Of a DNA stretch of 64,000 bases, positions 8,658 through 15,870 are shown one piece after another. The DNA lies in NCBI GenBank assembly GCA_050246635.1, contig JBFWVR010000013.1:1-64000 (forward strand), read 5' to 3'. The notes under the pieces are model-generated. The model was not told the DNA's origin and ran no database searches. It was given only the letters and a program-made list of their open reading frames with translations. The position numbers were made by a program, and so were the translations under genes. The number at the start of each line of letters is the position of its first letter. The stretch's first letter is position 1. The stretch comes from JBFWVR01 sp050246635. GTDB taxonomy: Bacteria; Acidobacteriota; Vicinamibacteria; Vicinamibacterales; UBA2999.

Positions 8658-9362
8658 TCAGGTTGCCTCGGGCTGGCGCGGCGACGCGGCGGCGTAGGTC
8701 GTGAGATCGGGGACACCGGCGGCGGTGAAGGCATCGCGGCGTTCGCGGCACTTGCTGCAGCGGCCGCAGTGCAGCGGCCGCCGGCCGGCGGGGGTGTCGG
8801 CCCACAACGGCTGCATGCACGACAGCGTGCGCTCCATCGGCACGCCCAGCTCGACACCCAGGCGAATGACCGCGTCCTTGTGCATGCCGGCGAGCGGGGT
8901 CGTCACCGCGATCGGGTGGTCGAGCCCCAGTGACAGTGCCGTCGCCATCGCGTCGAAGAACGCGGGGCGGGCATCCGGGAACGGGTTGCCCGCCAGCGGT
9001 CCAAGCGCAATCCGCGAGAGACCGCGGCCGGCGGCCAGCACGCCTGCCTTCGTCAGCAGCACGAGATTGCGGCCAGCCAGGTAGACGTCCTCGTCCGGCG
9101 TGTCGTACTCCGGCGCCCGGCCCATCACCGCCCAGTGCGTCGGCGCGTAGATGTCGCGCATCTCGAACCGCAGCGTCGCCAGCGGCTCCACCCGTCCGCC
9201 CAGGGGCGGCGCGGCGAGCACGTCCTCGATGGCCGCCAGCTCCGCCGCTTCCCACGCCAGCCCCACGCTCACGTGCACGGGGTGCACCGTGCCCTCGCGC
9301 GCCATGGCCGCCGCCAGCACCACGCTGTCCAGACCGCCAGACAAGAGCACTAGCGCTGGCAT
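8658..9362 (-). CDS. queC: 7-cyano-7-deazaguanine synthase
   Basis: This 234-residue enzyme makes preQ0 from 7-carboxy-7-deazaguanine using ATP and ammonia, for queuosine or deazapurine DNA modification. The PP-loop SGGLDSVVLA is at residues 8-17. The zinc-binding cysteines are in TLSC near residue 182 and CGRCSKCRE near the C-terminus. The start is ATG 9362, directly before the domain; an upstream in-frame ATG at 9407 would add 15 residues coded entirely by the octamer repeat (HQITRSRDHQ). No Shine-Dalgarno is visible because the repeat occupies that place. queD, queE and folE are not in the window. Confidence 0.9.
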   Translation of the reverse strand: MPALVLLSGGLDSVVLAAAMAREGTVHPVHVSVGLAWEAAELAAIEDVLAAPPLGGRVEPLATLRFEMRDIYAPTHWAVMGRAPEYDTPDEDVYLAGRNLVLLTKAGVLAAGRGLSRIALGPLAGNPFPDARPAFFDAMATALSLGLDHPIAVTTPLAGMHKDAVIRLGVELGVPMERTLSCMQPLWADTPAGRRPLHCGRCSKCRERRDAFTAAGVPDLTTYAAASPRQPEAT

Positions 9363-9578
9363 CTGGTGATCTCGTGATCGGGTGATCTGGTGATCTGATG
9401 TGGGCATCGGGCGATCTTAGGGTGTATCTCTTGATCGAACTGCGGCCGACCAGGGTGGCCGAGACGCGCGCCTTGACGTGCCGCTGACCGCCAGCTCGAT
9501 CAGCAGACACATCACCACATCTCCCGATCGACAGATCAGATCACCAGATCACGCGATCAGAAGATCACCAGATAGCAT
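9363..9578. repeat. Two opposed octamer arrays between divergent genes
   Basis: The 222-bp gap between queC (minus) and gph (plus) carries GATCACCAG/GATCACGCG-type octamers in two blocks. One is at 9363-9418, reading as AGATCACC on the minus strand; the other is at 9497-9578, reading as AGATCACC on the plus strand. Each divergent gene is thus preceded by the repeat in the same orientation relative to its own direction. No other promoter element is evident. Confidence 0.85.
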
Positions 9579-9584
9579 AGACCC

Positions 9585-10241
9585 ATGCTCCTGGTCTTCG
9601 ATCTGGATGGAACGCTCATCGACTCCGTGCGGGATCTCGCGGAGTCGGCGAGCGAGCTCGTGATATCGCTCGGGGGCTCGCCGCTCGACGTCGAGTCCGT
9701 GTCGCGCATGGTCGGCGATGGGGCGGCGACGCTGGTGCGGCGGGCGATCGCGGCGTCGGGCGCCACGGCCTCCGCCGACGCGCTGGAACAGTTCCTGGCC
9801 ATCTACGGCCGGCGCCTGCTGGACCATACACAGCCCTACGAGGGGATCCCCGAGGCCCTTGCGTGGTGCCGCGGACAGGGGCGGATGGCCGTCCTGACCA
9901 ACAAGCCCACCCGGCCGTCCCTCGCGGTGCTCGAAGGCCTGCACCTCGACGGCTTCTTCGACGATGTCGTCGGCGGAGACGGTCCGTTCCCTCGCAAACC
10001 CGACCCGACGGCGCTGCGCGGGTTGCAGCTCGCGGCGCCCGGGGCGCCGACGCTGCTCGTGGGCGACTCACCGGTCGACTACGAGACGGCCCGCGCCGCC
10101 GGGGTCGCGTTCGTCTACGCCCGGTACGGCTTCGGCGCCATCCGGTTCGAGGCCCCTCCGGATACGCCCTACGTCCTGGACCGTCCCGCGGATCTGCCCG
10201 CCGTCATCGCTCGATTTGCCGCGGCGTCTGATGGTGGATAA
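9585..10241 (+). CDS. gph: HAD hydrolase, phosphoglycolate phosphatase-like
   Basis: This 218-residue HAD-superfamily phosphatase has all four motifs: the nucleophile in FDLDGTLIDS (residues 5-14), the Thr in MAVLTNKP, the Lys in RKPDP, and GDSPVDYETA. The cap region after motif I (MVGDGAATLVRRA) matches Gph-type enzymes that clear 2-phosphoglycolate from DNA repair. The octamer array precedes it with no clear Shine-Dalgarno. Substrate assignment within the family is probable, not certain. Confidence 0.85.
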   Translation: MLLVFDLDGTLIDSVRDLAESASELVISLGGSPLDVESVSRMVGDGAATLVRRAIAASGATASADALEQFLAIYGRRLLDHTQPYEGIPEALAWCRGQGRMAVLTNKPTRPSLAVLEGLHLDGFFDDVVGGDGPFPRKPDPTALRGLQLAAPGAPTLLVGDSPVDYETARAAGVAFVYARYGFGAIRFEAPPDTPYVLDRPADLPAVIARFAAASDGG

Positions 10242-10245
10242 ATAA

Positions 10246-10273
10246 ATATTTTAATGTATCAAAATTAAAATAT
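10246..10273 (+). promoter_or_regulatory. AT-rich perfect inverted repeat, candidate metal-regulator operator
   Basis: ATATTTTAAT at 10246-10255 and its exact reverse complement ATTAAAATAT at 10264-10273 are separated by GTATCAAA. It stands alone as an A/T island in a very GC-rich sequence and lies about 50 bp before the TonB receptor start. The core GTATcAAAATTA resembles GTATAcAAAATTA before the Feo genes (13984-13996). Binding by the DtxR-type repressor encoded downstream is inference. Confidence 0.6.
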
Positions 10274-10321
10274 ACTTACGACTCCTTCCGTGGCTTTTAT
10301 GCCTCGAAACATGGGAGTCGT

Positions 10322-12538
10322 ATGTCCGTGATCGCAGTGCTTGCGCTGTGGGCGACGGTTGTCCAGGGTGGGTGCCCCGTCGCCGGGATCGTCCGCGACG
10401 CCGCGGGCTTCCCATTGCCTGGCGTCTCGGTGGTCGTCGAGCCAGGTGGTGTCGAGGCCGTCACCGACCAGGCGGGACGGTATTGCCTGTCGGCCCCTCC
10501 TCCCGACGGCGCGACGCTTCACATCGAGCTCGCCGGCTTCGTCCCGGTCGATGTCGAGGGCCCACGCGCCGGCGTCGCCGTGGCGGACGTGGTGCTGGTG
10601 CCCGCCTTCACGCAAGAGACGCGGGTCACCGCCGAGCGGACCAGTCCCCGCCTGGCCGATGGGCCCATCCGCACGGAGGTCATCGGCCGGCAGGACGTCG
10701 ATCGAGTCGGCGCACGCACGCTCGCCGAGGCCGTGGAGTACACGACGGGCGTAAGGGTCGAGAGCAACTGCCAGAACTGCAACTTCTCGCAGATTCGCCT
10801 CCTGGGCCTCGAGGGACCGTACACGCAGATCCTGATCGACAGCCAGCCGGTCATCTCGTCGCTCGCGCAGGTGTACGGCATCGAGCAGATTCCCGCGCGC
10901 ATGATCGAGCGCATCGAGGTGGTGAAGGGCGGCGGGTCGCCCCTCTACGGCCCCGGTGCGGTGGGCGGCGTCGTCAACGTCATTCCGCGGGAGCCGTCGC
11001 GCACCGGTGGCCTTGTCGAGGGGCGGTGGGAGGACGGCGGCGGCGGCGCCAATCGCACGATCAGCGGCTCGGGTGACTGGGTGTCCGCGGATCGCCGGAC
11101 GCTCGTCACCGGCTATGGACAGGGCGACGGGGTGGCGGCCGTGGACCTGGACGGTGATGGCTTCACCGAGGTGAGCCGGCGGCGGCTGCGGGCGGGCGGC
11201 ATCCGCGTCGCGCGCTACGTCCTGGGACAGGCGGCGAAGCTGACCGTCGACGCCGGACTGGTCGACGAGCAGCGGCGTGGCGGCAACGCGCTCGACCGGC
11301 CACCACACGAGGCCGACATCGCCGAGAGCATCGACAGCCGCCGCGCGACGGCCTCGGTGTCGTGGGTGCACGGGGTCGGCCGGCGACTCGACTATCGTGT
11401 CACGGGGGCCTGGTCCGGCACGGGCCGGGACAGCTACTACGGCACCGGGCGCGACCCGAACGCCTACGGAGACACGAGCAGCGGGCTGCTGCTCGTGGAC
11501 GTCCAGGTGAACCGTTACGCGGGCCATCACGTCTGGACGGCCGGCCTGCAGGCGGGCCGCGAGACCCTCGTCGATCGCCAGCCGGCGTACGCCCGCTTCA
11601 CCGACCAGCGCAGCGTCACGGCTGGACTGGTGGTGCAGGACGACTGGTCACCCGGACGCGGGTGGTCGATCGTCTATGGCGCGCGCGTGGACACGCACTC
11701 GGCACTCGAACGCGCGGTCGTCTCGCCGCGTGCCGCCGCGCACTGGTCGCCTGTCGCGGCCCTCGACGTGCGCGCGTCGATGTCGACCGGCTTCCGGGCC
11801 CCGCAGGTCTTCGACGAGGACCTGCACCTGTCGTCCGTGGGCGGCGCATCACGCCTGGTCGTCCAGGGACAGGACCTGCGCGAGGAGCGATCGGCGAGCC
11901 TGATGGCCGGCGCCGAATGGAAGCCCGTGGTCGGGGCCGGGCAGGCGCTGATCGAGCTGAACGTGTTCTCGACGCGGCTCAGTGATCTCTTCTTCACCCG
12001 CTGGGCCGATCGGCCGGAGACCGCGGCGATCGAGTTCGAGAAGACCAACCTGGGGGGCGCCCGCGTGTCAGGCGCCGAGGTCAACCTCGGCTGGGGCATT
12101 GGTGACGACTTCATCGTGCAGGCCGGCGTCGTCTTCCAGCGCTCCCGTCTCGACCAGCCCGATCCCGACTTCGGCGCCCGCGACTTCATGCGCACGCCGG
12201 CCCGCCATGCCACCGCGATGGTGACCTGGGCCCCGCACGCGGTCGGGGAGTTCTTCGTGGGGGCGCGGTACACCGGCCCCATGCGCGTGCCGCACTATGC
12301 GGGGTTCGTCGCCAGCGATCGCCTGGAGATCTCACCGCCGTTCCTGACCCTCGACGCCGCCTTCTCCCGGGCGCTCGGCACGCTGGAGGGGCGGACGGTG
12401 ACCCTGCTCGTCCACGGCCGCAACCTGACGAACGCCTACCAGCGGGATCTCGATCGTGGCCCGCTGCGTGACGCGAGTTACGTGTACGGACCGCGGTTTC
12501 CTCGATCCGTGGGAGCCGGGCTCCGTGTGGCGTTCTAG
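10322..12538 (+). CDS. TonB-dependent outer-membrane receptor, probable metal uptake
   Basis: This 738-residue receptor has a signal-like N-terminus, a carboxypeptidase-regulatory-like beta-sandwich (about residues 20-95), a plug domain with RIEVVKGGGSPLYGPGAVGGVVNV, and a C-terminal barrel ending in an aromatic-free LRVAF. The plug contains NCQNCNFSQIRLLGLEG, whose paired cysteines could bind metal or heme. It moves its ligand across the outer membrane using TonB. Position at the head of a cluster with TlpA-like, DtxR and Feo genes, behind an AT-rich palindrome, suggests iron or manganese chelates; this is context inference. Confidence 0.88.
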   Translation: MSVIAVLALWATVVQGGCPVAGIVRDAAGFPLPGVSVVVEPGGVEAVTDQAGRYCLSAPPPDGATLHIELAGFVPVDVEGPRAGVAVADVVLVPAFTQETRVTAERTSPRLADGPIRTEVIGRQDVDRVGARTLAEAVEYTTGVRVESNCQNCNFSQIRLLGLEGPYTQILIDSQPVISSLAQVYGIEQIPARMIERIEVVKGGGSPLYGPGAVGGVVNVIPREPSRTGGLVEGRWEDGGGGANRTISGSGDWVSADRRTLVTGYGQGDGVAAVDLDGDGFTEVSRRRLRAGGIRVARYVLGQAAKLTVDAGLVDEQRRGGNALDRPPHEADIAESIDSRRATASVSWVHGVGRRLDYRVTGAWSGTGRDSYYGTGRDPNAYGDTSSGLLLVDVQVNRYAGHHVWTAGLQAGRETLVDRQPAYARFTDQRSVTAGLVVQDDWSPGRGWSIVYGARVDTHSALERAVVSPRAAAHWSPVAALDVRASMSTGFRAPQVFDEDLHLSSVGGASRLVVQGQDLREERSASLMAGAEWKPVVGAGQALIELNVFSTRLSDLFFTRWADRPETAAIEFEKTNLGGARVSGAEVNLGWGIGDDFIVQAGVVFQRSRLDQPDPDFGARDFMRTPARHATAMVTWAPHAVGEFFVGARYTGPMRVPHYAGFVASDRLEISPPFLTLDAAFSRALGTLEGRTVTLLVHGRNLTNAYQRDLDRGPLRDASYVYGPRFPRSVGAGLRVAF

Positions 12539-12542
12539 GACG

Positions 12543-13976
12543 ATGCCGTTCGTGCCGCCGGTCCTCCTGGCGATGCTGGCGGCGATGACCGTGCCGAGCG
12601 CAGCCCAGGCGCCCCCGCACGCGACGCTGCGGACGGCGGTCGAGCGAATCGACGTGACAGACCTGGAGGGGCGCCGCTGGACCGCCGCGCACCTCCGGGG
12701 CCGCGTCGTGCTGATCGACTTCTGGGCCTCGTGGTGCGCGCCCTGTCTCGCGGAACTGCCGGTGCTGGCCGCGCTGCGCCGGGATCATCCGGCCGACAAG
12801 TTCACGATCATCGGCGTGAGCCTCGATGTGGTGCCGCGGCGCGCGCTCGTGGCGTGGCTGAACCGGCAGCGGATCGCCTGGCCGCAGGTGTACGACGCGC
12901 GGGGGTTCGCCAGCCCGGTCGCGCAGGCCTTTGGTGTCACCGCGTTGCCGCGCTCGGTGCTCGTGGATCAGGACGGGCGGCTCGTGGGCGTGGACCTGCG
13001 GGGAGAGCGCCTCCGTGCCACCGTTGGCCGCCTGCTCGAGGACACGGAAGACACGGAAGACACGGAGGACACGGAGGACACGGAGGCACGGAGGACACGG
13101 AGGCACGGAGGCACGGAGGACTCTCTCATCAGGTCCGGGCGGCCGCTCCCGCAGGCACGCTCGGCATGGTCGCCGCCGCCCCCGCCGGGACATGGGGACT
13201 GCCTGGACTGTCCTGATGTCCGTCCGCGCCTATGGTGTATCGACGAGCAGTTTCGACGCGGCGCGCGTGCCGATGGTGATGCGCTGATCATCGGCGCCGC
13301 GCAGGCGCACGCTGTCGGAGACCTCGTCGCGGGCCTCGACCTCGATCGTCTGGCCCGGCTTGAGGTCGTGGCCTTCGATGAACCGGAGGAACGCCGCGTC
13401 CTGATCGGTCACGCGGCGGATCACGAGCGGAGTGCCGACCGGGCAGGTCAACAGCGTCTCGAGATGGCGGCGGTCGAGCTGGCCTTCCGGATCCGGGATG
13501 GGGTCGCCATGCGGATCGACTTCCGGCCGCCCGAGCATTTCGTCGATGCGTTCGATCAGCCGATCCGAGACGACGTGCTCGAGCTGCTCGGCCTCGTCGT
13601 GCACTTCGTCCCAGCCGAAGCCCATCACCTGCACCAGGAAGAGCTCGACGAGCCGGTGCCGGCGGATGACGAGCGCGGCCAGCCGGCTCCCGGCCGACGT
13701 GAGGCGCACGCCGTTGTACGGCTCGTACTCGACCAGGCCCGATTCAGCCAGGGTCTTGACCATGGTCGTGGCGGTGCCGGGCGCCACCCCGAGCGCGCTC
13801 GCCAGTTGCCCCATGGGCACCAGCCGCTGGCCTTCGGCGAGGTGGGTCTCGCCCAGGAAGATGGCTTTGAGGTAGTTCTCGACGGTACTCGACGGCAGCA
13901 TGACGATTGGCGCAGGCCCGCCCGCATGCTAACAGACTCGGCCGCAGGCCTTGACCGCAGCGGTCGTTTCGCGTAG
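12543..13976 (+). CDS. TlpA/ResA-like thioredoxin with repeat-generated read-through tail
   Basis: An exported thioredoxin-fold protein starts 5 bp after the TonB receptor. It has a signal peptide (about residues 1-23) and a thioredoxin domain with WASWCAPC, then GVTALPRSVLVDQDG with the cis-proline, ending near residue 165 (13035). There the frame enters a GACACGGAG array coding EDTEDTED and finds no stop until 13976. The frame is therefore 477 residues, and its last roughly 245 residues are antisense to the whole dtxR gene. The functional product is probably only the first 165-200 residues; the tail is very Arg/His/Ala-rich and looks non-native. Confidence 0.75.
   Translation: MPFVPPVLLAMLAAMTVPSAAQAPPHATLRTAVERIDVTDLEGRRWTAAHLRGRVVLIDFWASWCAPCLAELPVLAALRRDHPADKFTIIGVSLDVVPRRALVAWLNRQRIAWPQVYDARGFASPVAQAFGVTALPRSVLVDQDGRLVGVDLRGERLRATVGRLLEDTEDTEDTEDTEDTEARRTRRHGGTEDSLIRSGRPLPQARSAWSPPPPPGHGDCLDCPDVRPRLWCIDEQFRRGARADGDALIIGAAQAHAVGDLVAGLDLDRLARLEVVAFDEPEERRVLIGHAADHERSADRAGQQRLEMAAVELAFRIRDGVAMRIDFRPPEHFVDAFDQPIRDDVLELLGLVVHFVPAEAHHLHQEELDEPVPADDERGQPAPGRREAHAVVRLVLDQARFSQGLDHGRGGAGRHPERARQLPHGHQPLAFGEVGLAQEDGFEVVLDGTRRQHDDWRRPARMLTDSAAGLDRSGRFA
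13041..13120 (+). repeat. Nonamer/octamer tandem repeat, GACACGGAG
   Basis: Five 9-mers (GACACGGAA twice, GACACGGAG three times) are followed by mixed 8- and 9-mers (GCACGGAG, GACACGGAG). The 9-mer keeps the reading frame and codes EDT units; the 8-mers shift the register of the repeat. It lies at the end of the thioredoxin domain. Confidence 0.95.
13230..13901 (-). CDS. DtxR/MntR-family metal-dependent repressor
   Basis: This 223-residue cytoplasmic repressor has an N-terminal winged helix (ENYLKAIF, then APGTATTMVKTLAESGLVEYE), a metal/dimerisation domain and a C-terminal FeoA-like SH3 domain. Metal ligands are visible in RRHRLVELFL (His and Glu) and VHDEAEQLEH (His, Glu, Glu, His). The DtxR cysteine ligand is Glu, as in MntR, and the first-helix ligand Met/Asp is Asn. 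It is divergent from the DtxR-FeoA/FeoB genes across a 144-bp AT-containing gap and probably controls them and the TonB receptor. The exact metal is uncertain. Confidence 0.92.
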   Translation of the reverse strand: MLPSSTVENYLKAIFLGETHLAEGQRLVPMGQLASALGVAPGTATTMVKTLAESGLVEYEPYNGVRLTSAGSRLAALVIRRHRLVELFLVQVMGFGWDEVHDEAEQLEHVVSDRLIERIDEMLGRPEVDPHGDPIPDPEGQLDRRHLETLLTCPVGTPLVIRRVTDQDAAFLRFIEGHDLKPGQTIEVEARDEVSDSVRLRGADDQRITIGTRAASKLLVDTP

Positions 13977-13977
13977 A

Positions 13978-13996
13978 TTTTGAGTATACAAAATTA
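13978..13996 (+). promoter_or_regulatory. Candidate DtxR-type operator between dtxR and feo genes
   Basis: TTTTGAGTATACAAAA (13978-13993) is an imperfect palindrome around the perfect hexamer GTATAC, in the only A/T-rich patch between the divergent dtxR and feoA-fusion genes. It shares the GTAT..AAAATTA string with the palindrome before the TonB receptor. Recognition by the adjacent repressor is inferred. Confidence 0.5.
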
Positions 13997-14045
13997 TGGT
14001 TCCTTGTATTGAAAAGCCTGTCCGCGTGTTGAAACCCACTGTGCC

Positions 14046-15041
14046 ATGACCGCCGTCCTCGCCGTCCTTGCCGTCGCCCTGCTCGCGTGGCTCGGCTACC
14101 GCTGGCGTGACGCCCGGGGCGCCGAACGCCGCCGGCACCAGCTCGAAGACGCGCTGAAGCACCTGTTCGAGCAGGAATACCGCGGCCGCTTCGGTTCCCT
14201 GGCGTCGCTCGGCGGCGCCCTCCGCCTGCCCGACCGGGCGGTGGTCGCGCTCGTCGGTCGCATGGCGACACAGGGGCTGGTGCGCGCGGATGGGCAGGAG
14301 TTCCGGCTCACGCCGGACGGCGAGCGGCTGGCCCTGCAGGTCGTGCGCGCGCACCGGCTGCTCGAGCGGTACTTCGCGGACGAAGCGCAGCTGCCCCTGC
14401 TCAAGGTGCACAAGGCGGCCGAGCGTGGTGAGCACGCGCTCACGCCGGCGGAGGCCGATCGCCTCTCGGCGTCCCTCGGCCATCCGTCGGTGGACCCGCA
14501 CGGTGATCCCATCCCGACCCGCGACGGCGCGCTGGCCCCGCCCAGCGGCACGCCCGTGACGGCGTGGGAGCCGGGACGGGTGGGGCGCATCGTGCACCTC
14601 GAGGACGAGCCCGAGATCTCCTTCGCCCAGATCGTCGCCGAAGGCCTGCGGCTCGGCCAGGTCGTGCGCCTCGTCGAGCAGACGCCGGAGCGGCTCGTGC
14701 TGAGCGACGGCGAGAACGAGTTCCGGCTGGCCCCTGCGGTGGCGGCCAACGTGTTCGTCGCGGCGGCGCCGGAGGCACGCGTCGATCCGGACGTCATCCG
14801 CCTGGCGGACCTGCCCGAAGGGGCGGCTGCCGTCGTCGTGCGCCTGGATCAGGCGTGCCAGGGCTTCAGCCGCCGCCGGCTGATGGACCTGGGGTTCACG
14901 GACGGTGCGCGCGTCGAGCCGGCGCTCTCGACCTTCGCGGGCGACCCGCGGGCCTACCGCGTGCGAGGCACGCTGATCGCGCTGCGCCGCGACCAGGCGT
15001 CGCACGTCCTGGTGCGGCAGTCCGCCGCGCCGGCCGCCTGA
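14046..15041 (+). CDS. Membrane-anchored DtxR-FeoA fusion protein
   Basis: This 331-residue protein has an N-terminal transmembrane helix (residues 1-18, followed by YRWRDARGAERRR). Next come a winged helix (about 35-95), a DtxR metal/dimerisation domain (about 96-155), an SH3-like domain (about 165-235) and a C-terminal FeoA domain (about 250-325). The metal domain keeps RAHRLLE and VHKAAERGEH and shares PSVDPHGDPIP with the soluble repressor next door, showing they are paralogs. FeoA is normally a free small protein that assists FeoB. Here it is tethered to the membrane with a ferrous-ion-sensing domain, 13 bp upstream of feoB, suggesting direct control of the transporter. Confidence 0.88.
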   Translation: MTAVLAVLAVALLAWLGYRWRDARGAERRRHQLEDALKHLFEQEYRGRFGSLASLGGALRLPDRAVVALVGRMATQGLVRADGQEFRLTPDGERLALQVVRAHRLLERYFADEAQLPLLKVHKAAERGEHALTPAEADRLSASLGHPSVDPHGDPIPTRDGALAPPSGTPVTAWEPGRVGRIVHLEDEPEISFAQIVAEGLRLGQVVRLVEQTPERLVLSDGENEFRLAPAVAANVFVAAAPEARVDPDVIRLADLPEGAAAVVVRLDQACQGFSRRRLMDLGFTDGARVEPALSTFAGDPRAYRVRGTLIALRRDQASHVLVRQSAAPAA

Positions 15042-15054
15042 GACCAGGATTGCC

Positions 15055-15870
15055 ATGACCCAGCACGCCTGCGACACCTGCGCCGTCCACGCCGAGCTCG
15101 CCCGCATGGGCGTGACGCTCGACCGGTTCGACCGTGTGGTGGCCCTCGCCGGGAACCCCAACACGGGCAAGTCCACGCTGTTCAACGCGCTGACCGGCCT
15201 CCGGCAGCACACGGGCAACTGGCCCGGCAAGACGGTGACGCGCGCCGAGGGCGGCTTCGAGTTCGCTGGCGTGCGCTACAAGCTCGTGGACCTGCCGGGC
15301 ACGTACTCGTTGCTCTCGGCGTCGCACGACGAGCAGGTCGCCCGCGACTTCCTGCTGTTCGGGCGCCCCGACGCGACGGTGGTCGTGACCGACGCCACGT
15401 CGCTCGAGCGCAACCTGAACCTGGTGCTGCAGGTCCTGGAGATCACCGACCGGGTGGTCGTGGCCGTCAACCTCATGGACGAGGCGCGCCGGAAGGGCAT
15501 CGAGATCGACCTGCGCAGCCTCACCAGGGACCTCGGCGTGCCGGTGGCTGGCATTGTCGCGCGGACCGGCGAGGGCGTGCACGGCCTGCTCGAGGCGGTG
15601 GACGGCGTCACGTCCGGGACGATCGCGACCAAGCCGCTGCGCGCGACGGGCACCCCGGAGTTCCAGCGGGCCGTCAGCGAGCTCGTGCCGCTGATCGAGC
15701 AGGCGGCCCCCGGTGTCCCGAACGCCCGGTGGATTGCCATCCGCCTGCTCGACGGCGATGCCGAGGTCGAGGAGGCGCTGCGTTCCGGGCGGCTGGCTGA
15801 AATCGTGACCACGCAGCAGCAAGGGGCGGCCCGCTTCTCGCGGAAGATCGCCCTCGAGGGCGCGCAGTGA
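15055..15870 (+). CDS. feoB: FeoB G-protein domain, separate polypeptide
   Basis: This 271-residue protein is the cytosolic GTPase half of the ferrous iron transporter FeoB. Motifs: G1 GNPNTGKST near residue 34, the switch region NWPGKTVTRAEG, G3 DLPGTYSL and G4 NLMD. It starts with an unusual CDTC motif that may bind a metal or tether it. It stops at 15870 within GTGA, which also starts the membrane half, so the two are translationally coupled. FeoB is normally one protein of about 700 residues. Confidence 0.93.
   Translation: MTQHACDTCAVHAELARMGVTLDRFDRVVALAGNPNTGKSTLFNALTGLRQHTGNWPGKTVTRAEGGFEFAGVRYKLVDLPGTYSLLSASHDEQVARDFLLFGRPDATVVVTDATSLERNLNLVLQVLEITDRVVVAVNLMDEARRKGIEIDLRSLTRDLGVPVAGIVARTGEGVHGLLEAVDGVTSGTIATKPLRATGTPEFQRAVSELVPLIEQAAPGVPNARWIAIRLLDGDAEVEEALRSGRLAEIVTTQQQGAARFSRKIALEGAQ

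Noticed and set aside
10265..11530. 421-codon minus-strand frame inside the TonB receptor region
   Set aside because: Shadow frame of a well-supported receptor; it would also cover the candidate operator.
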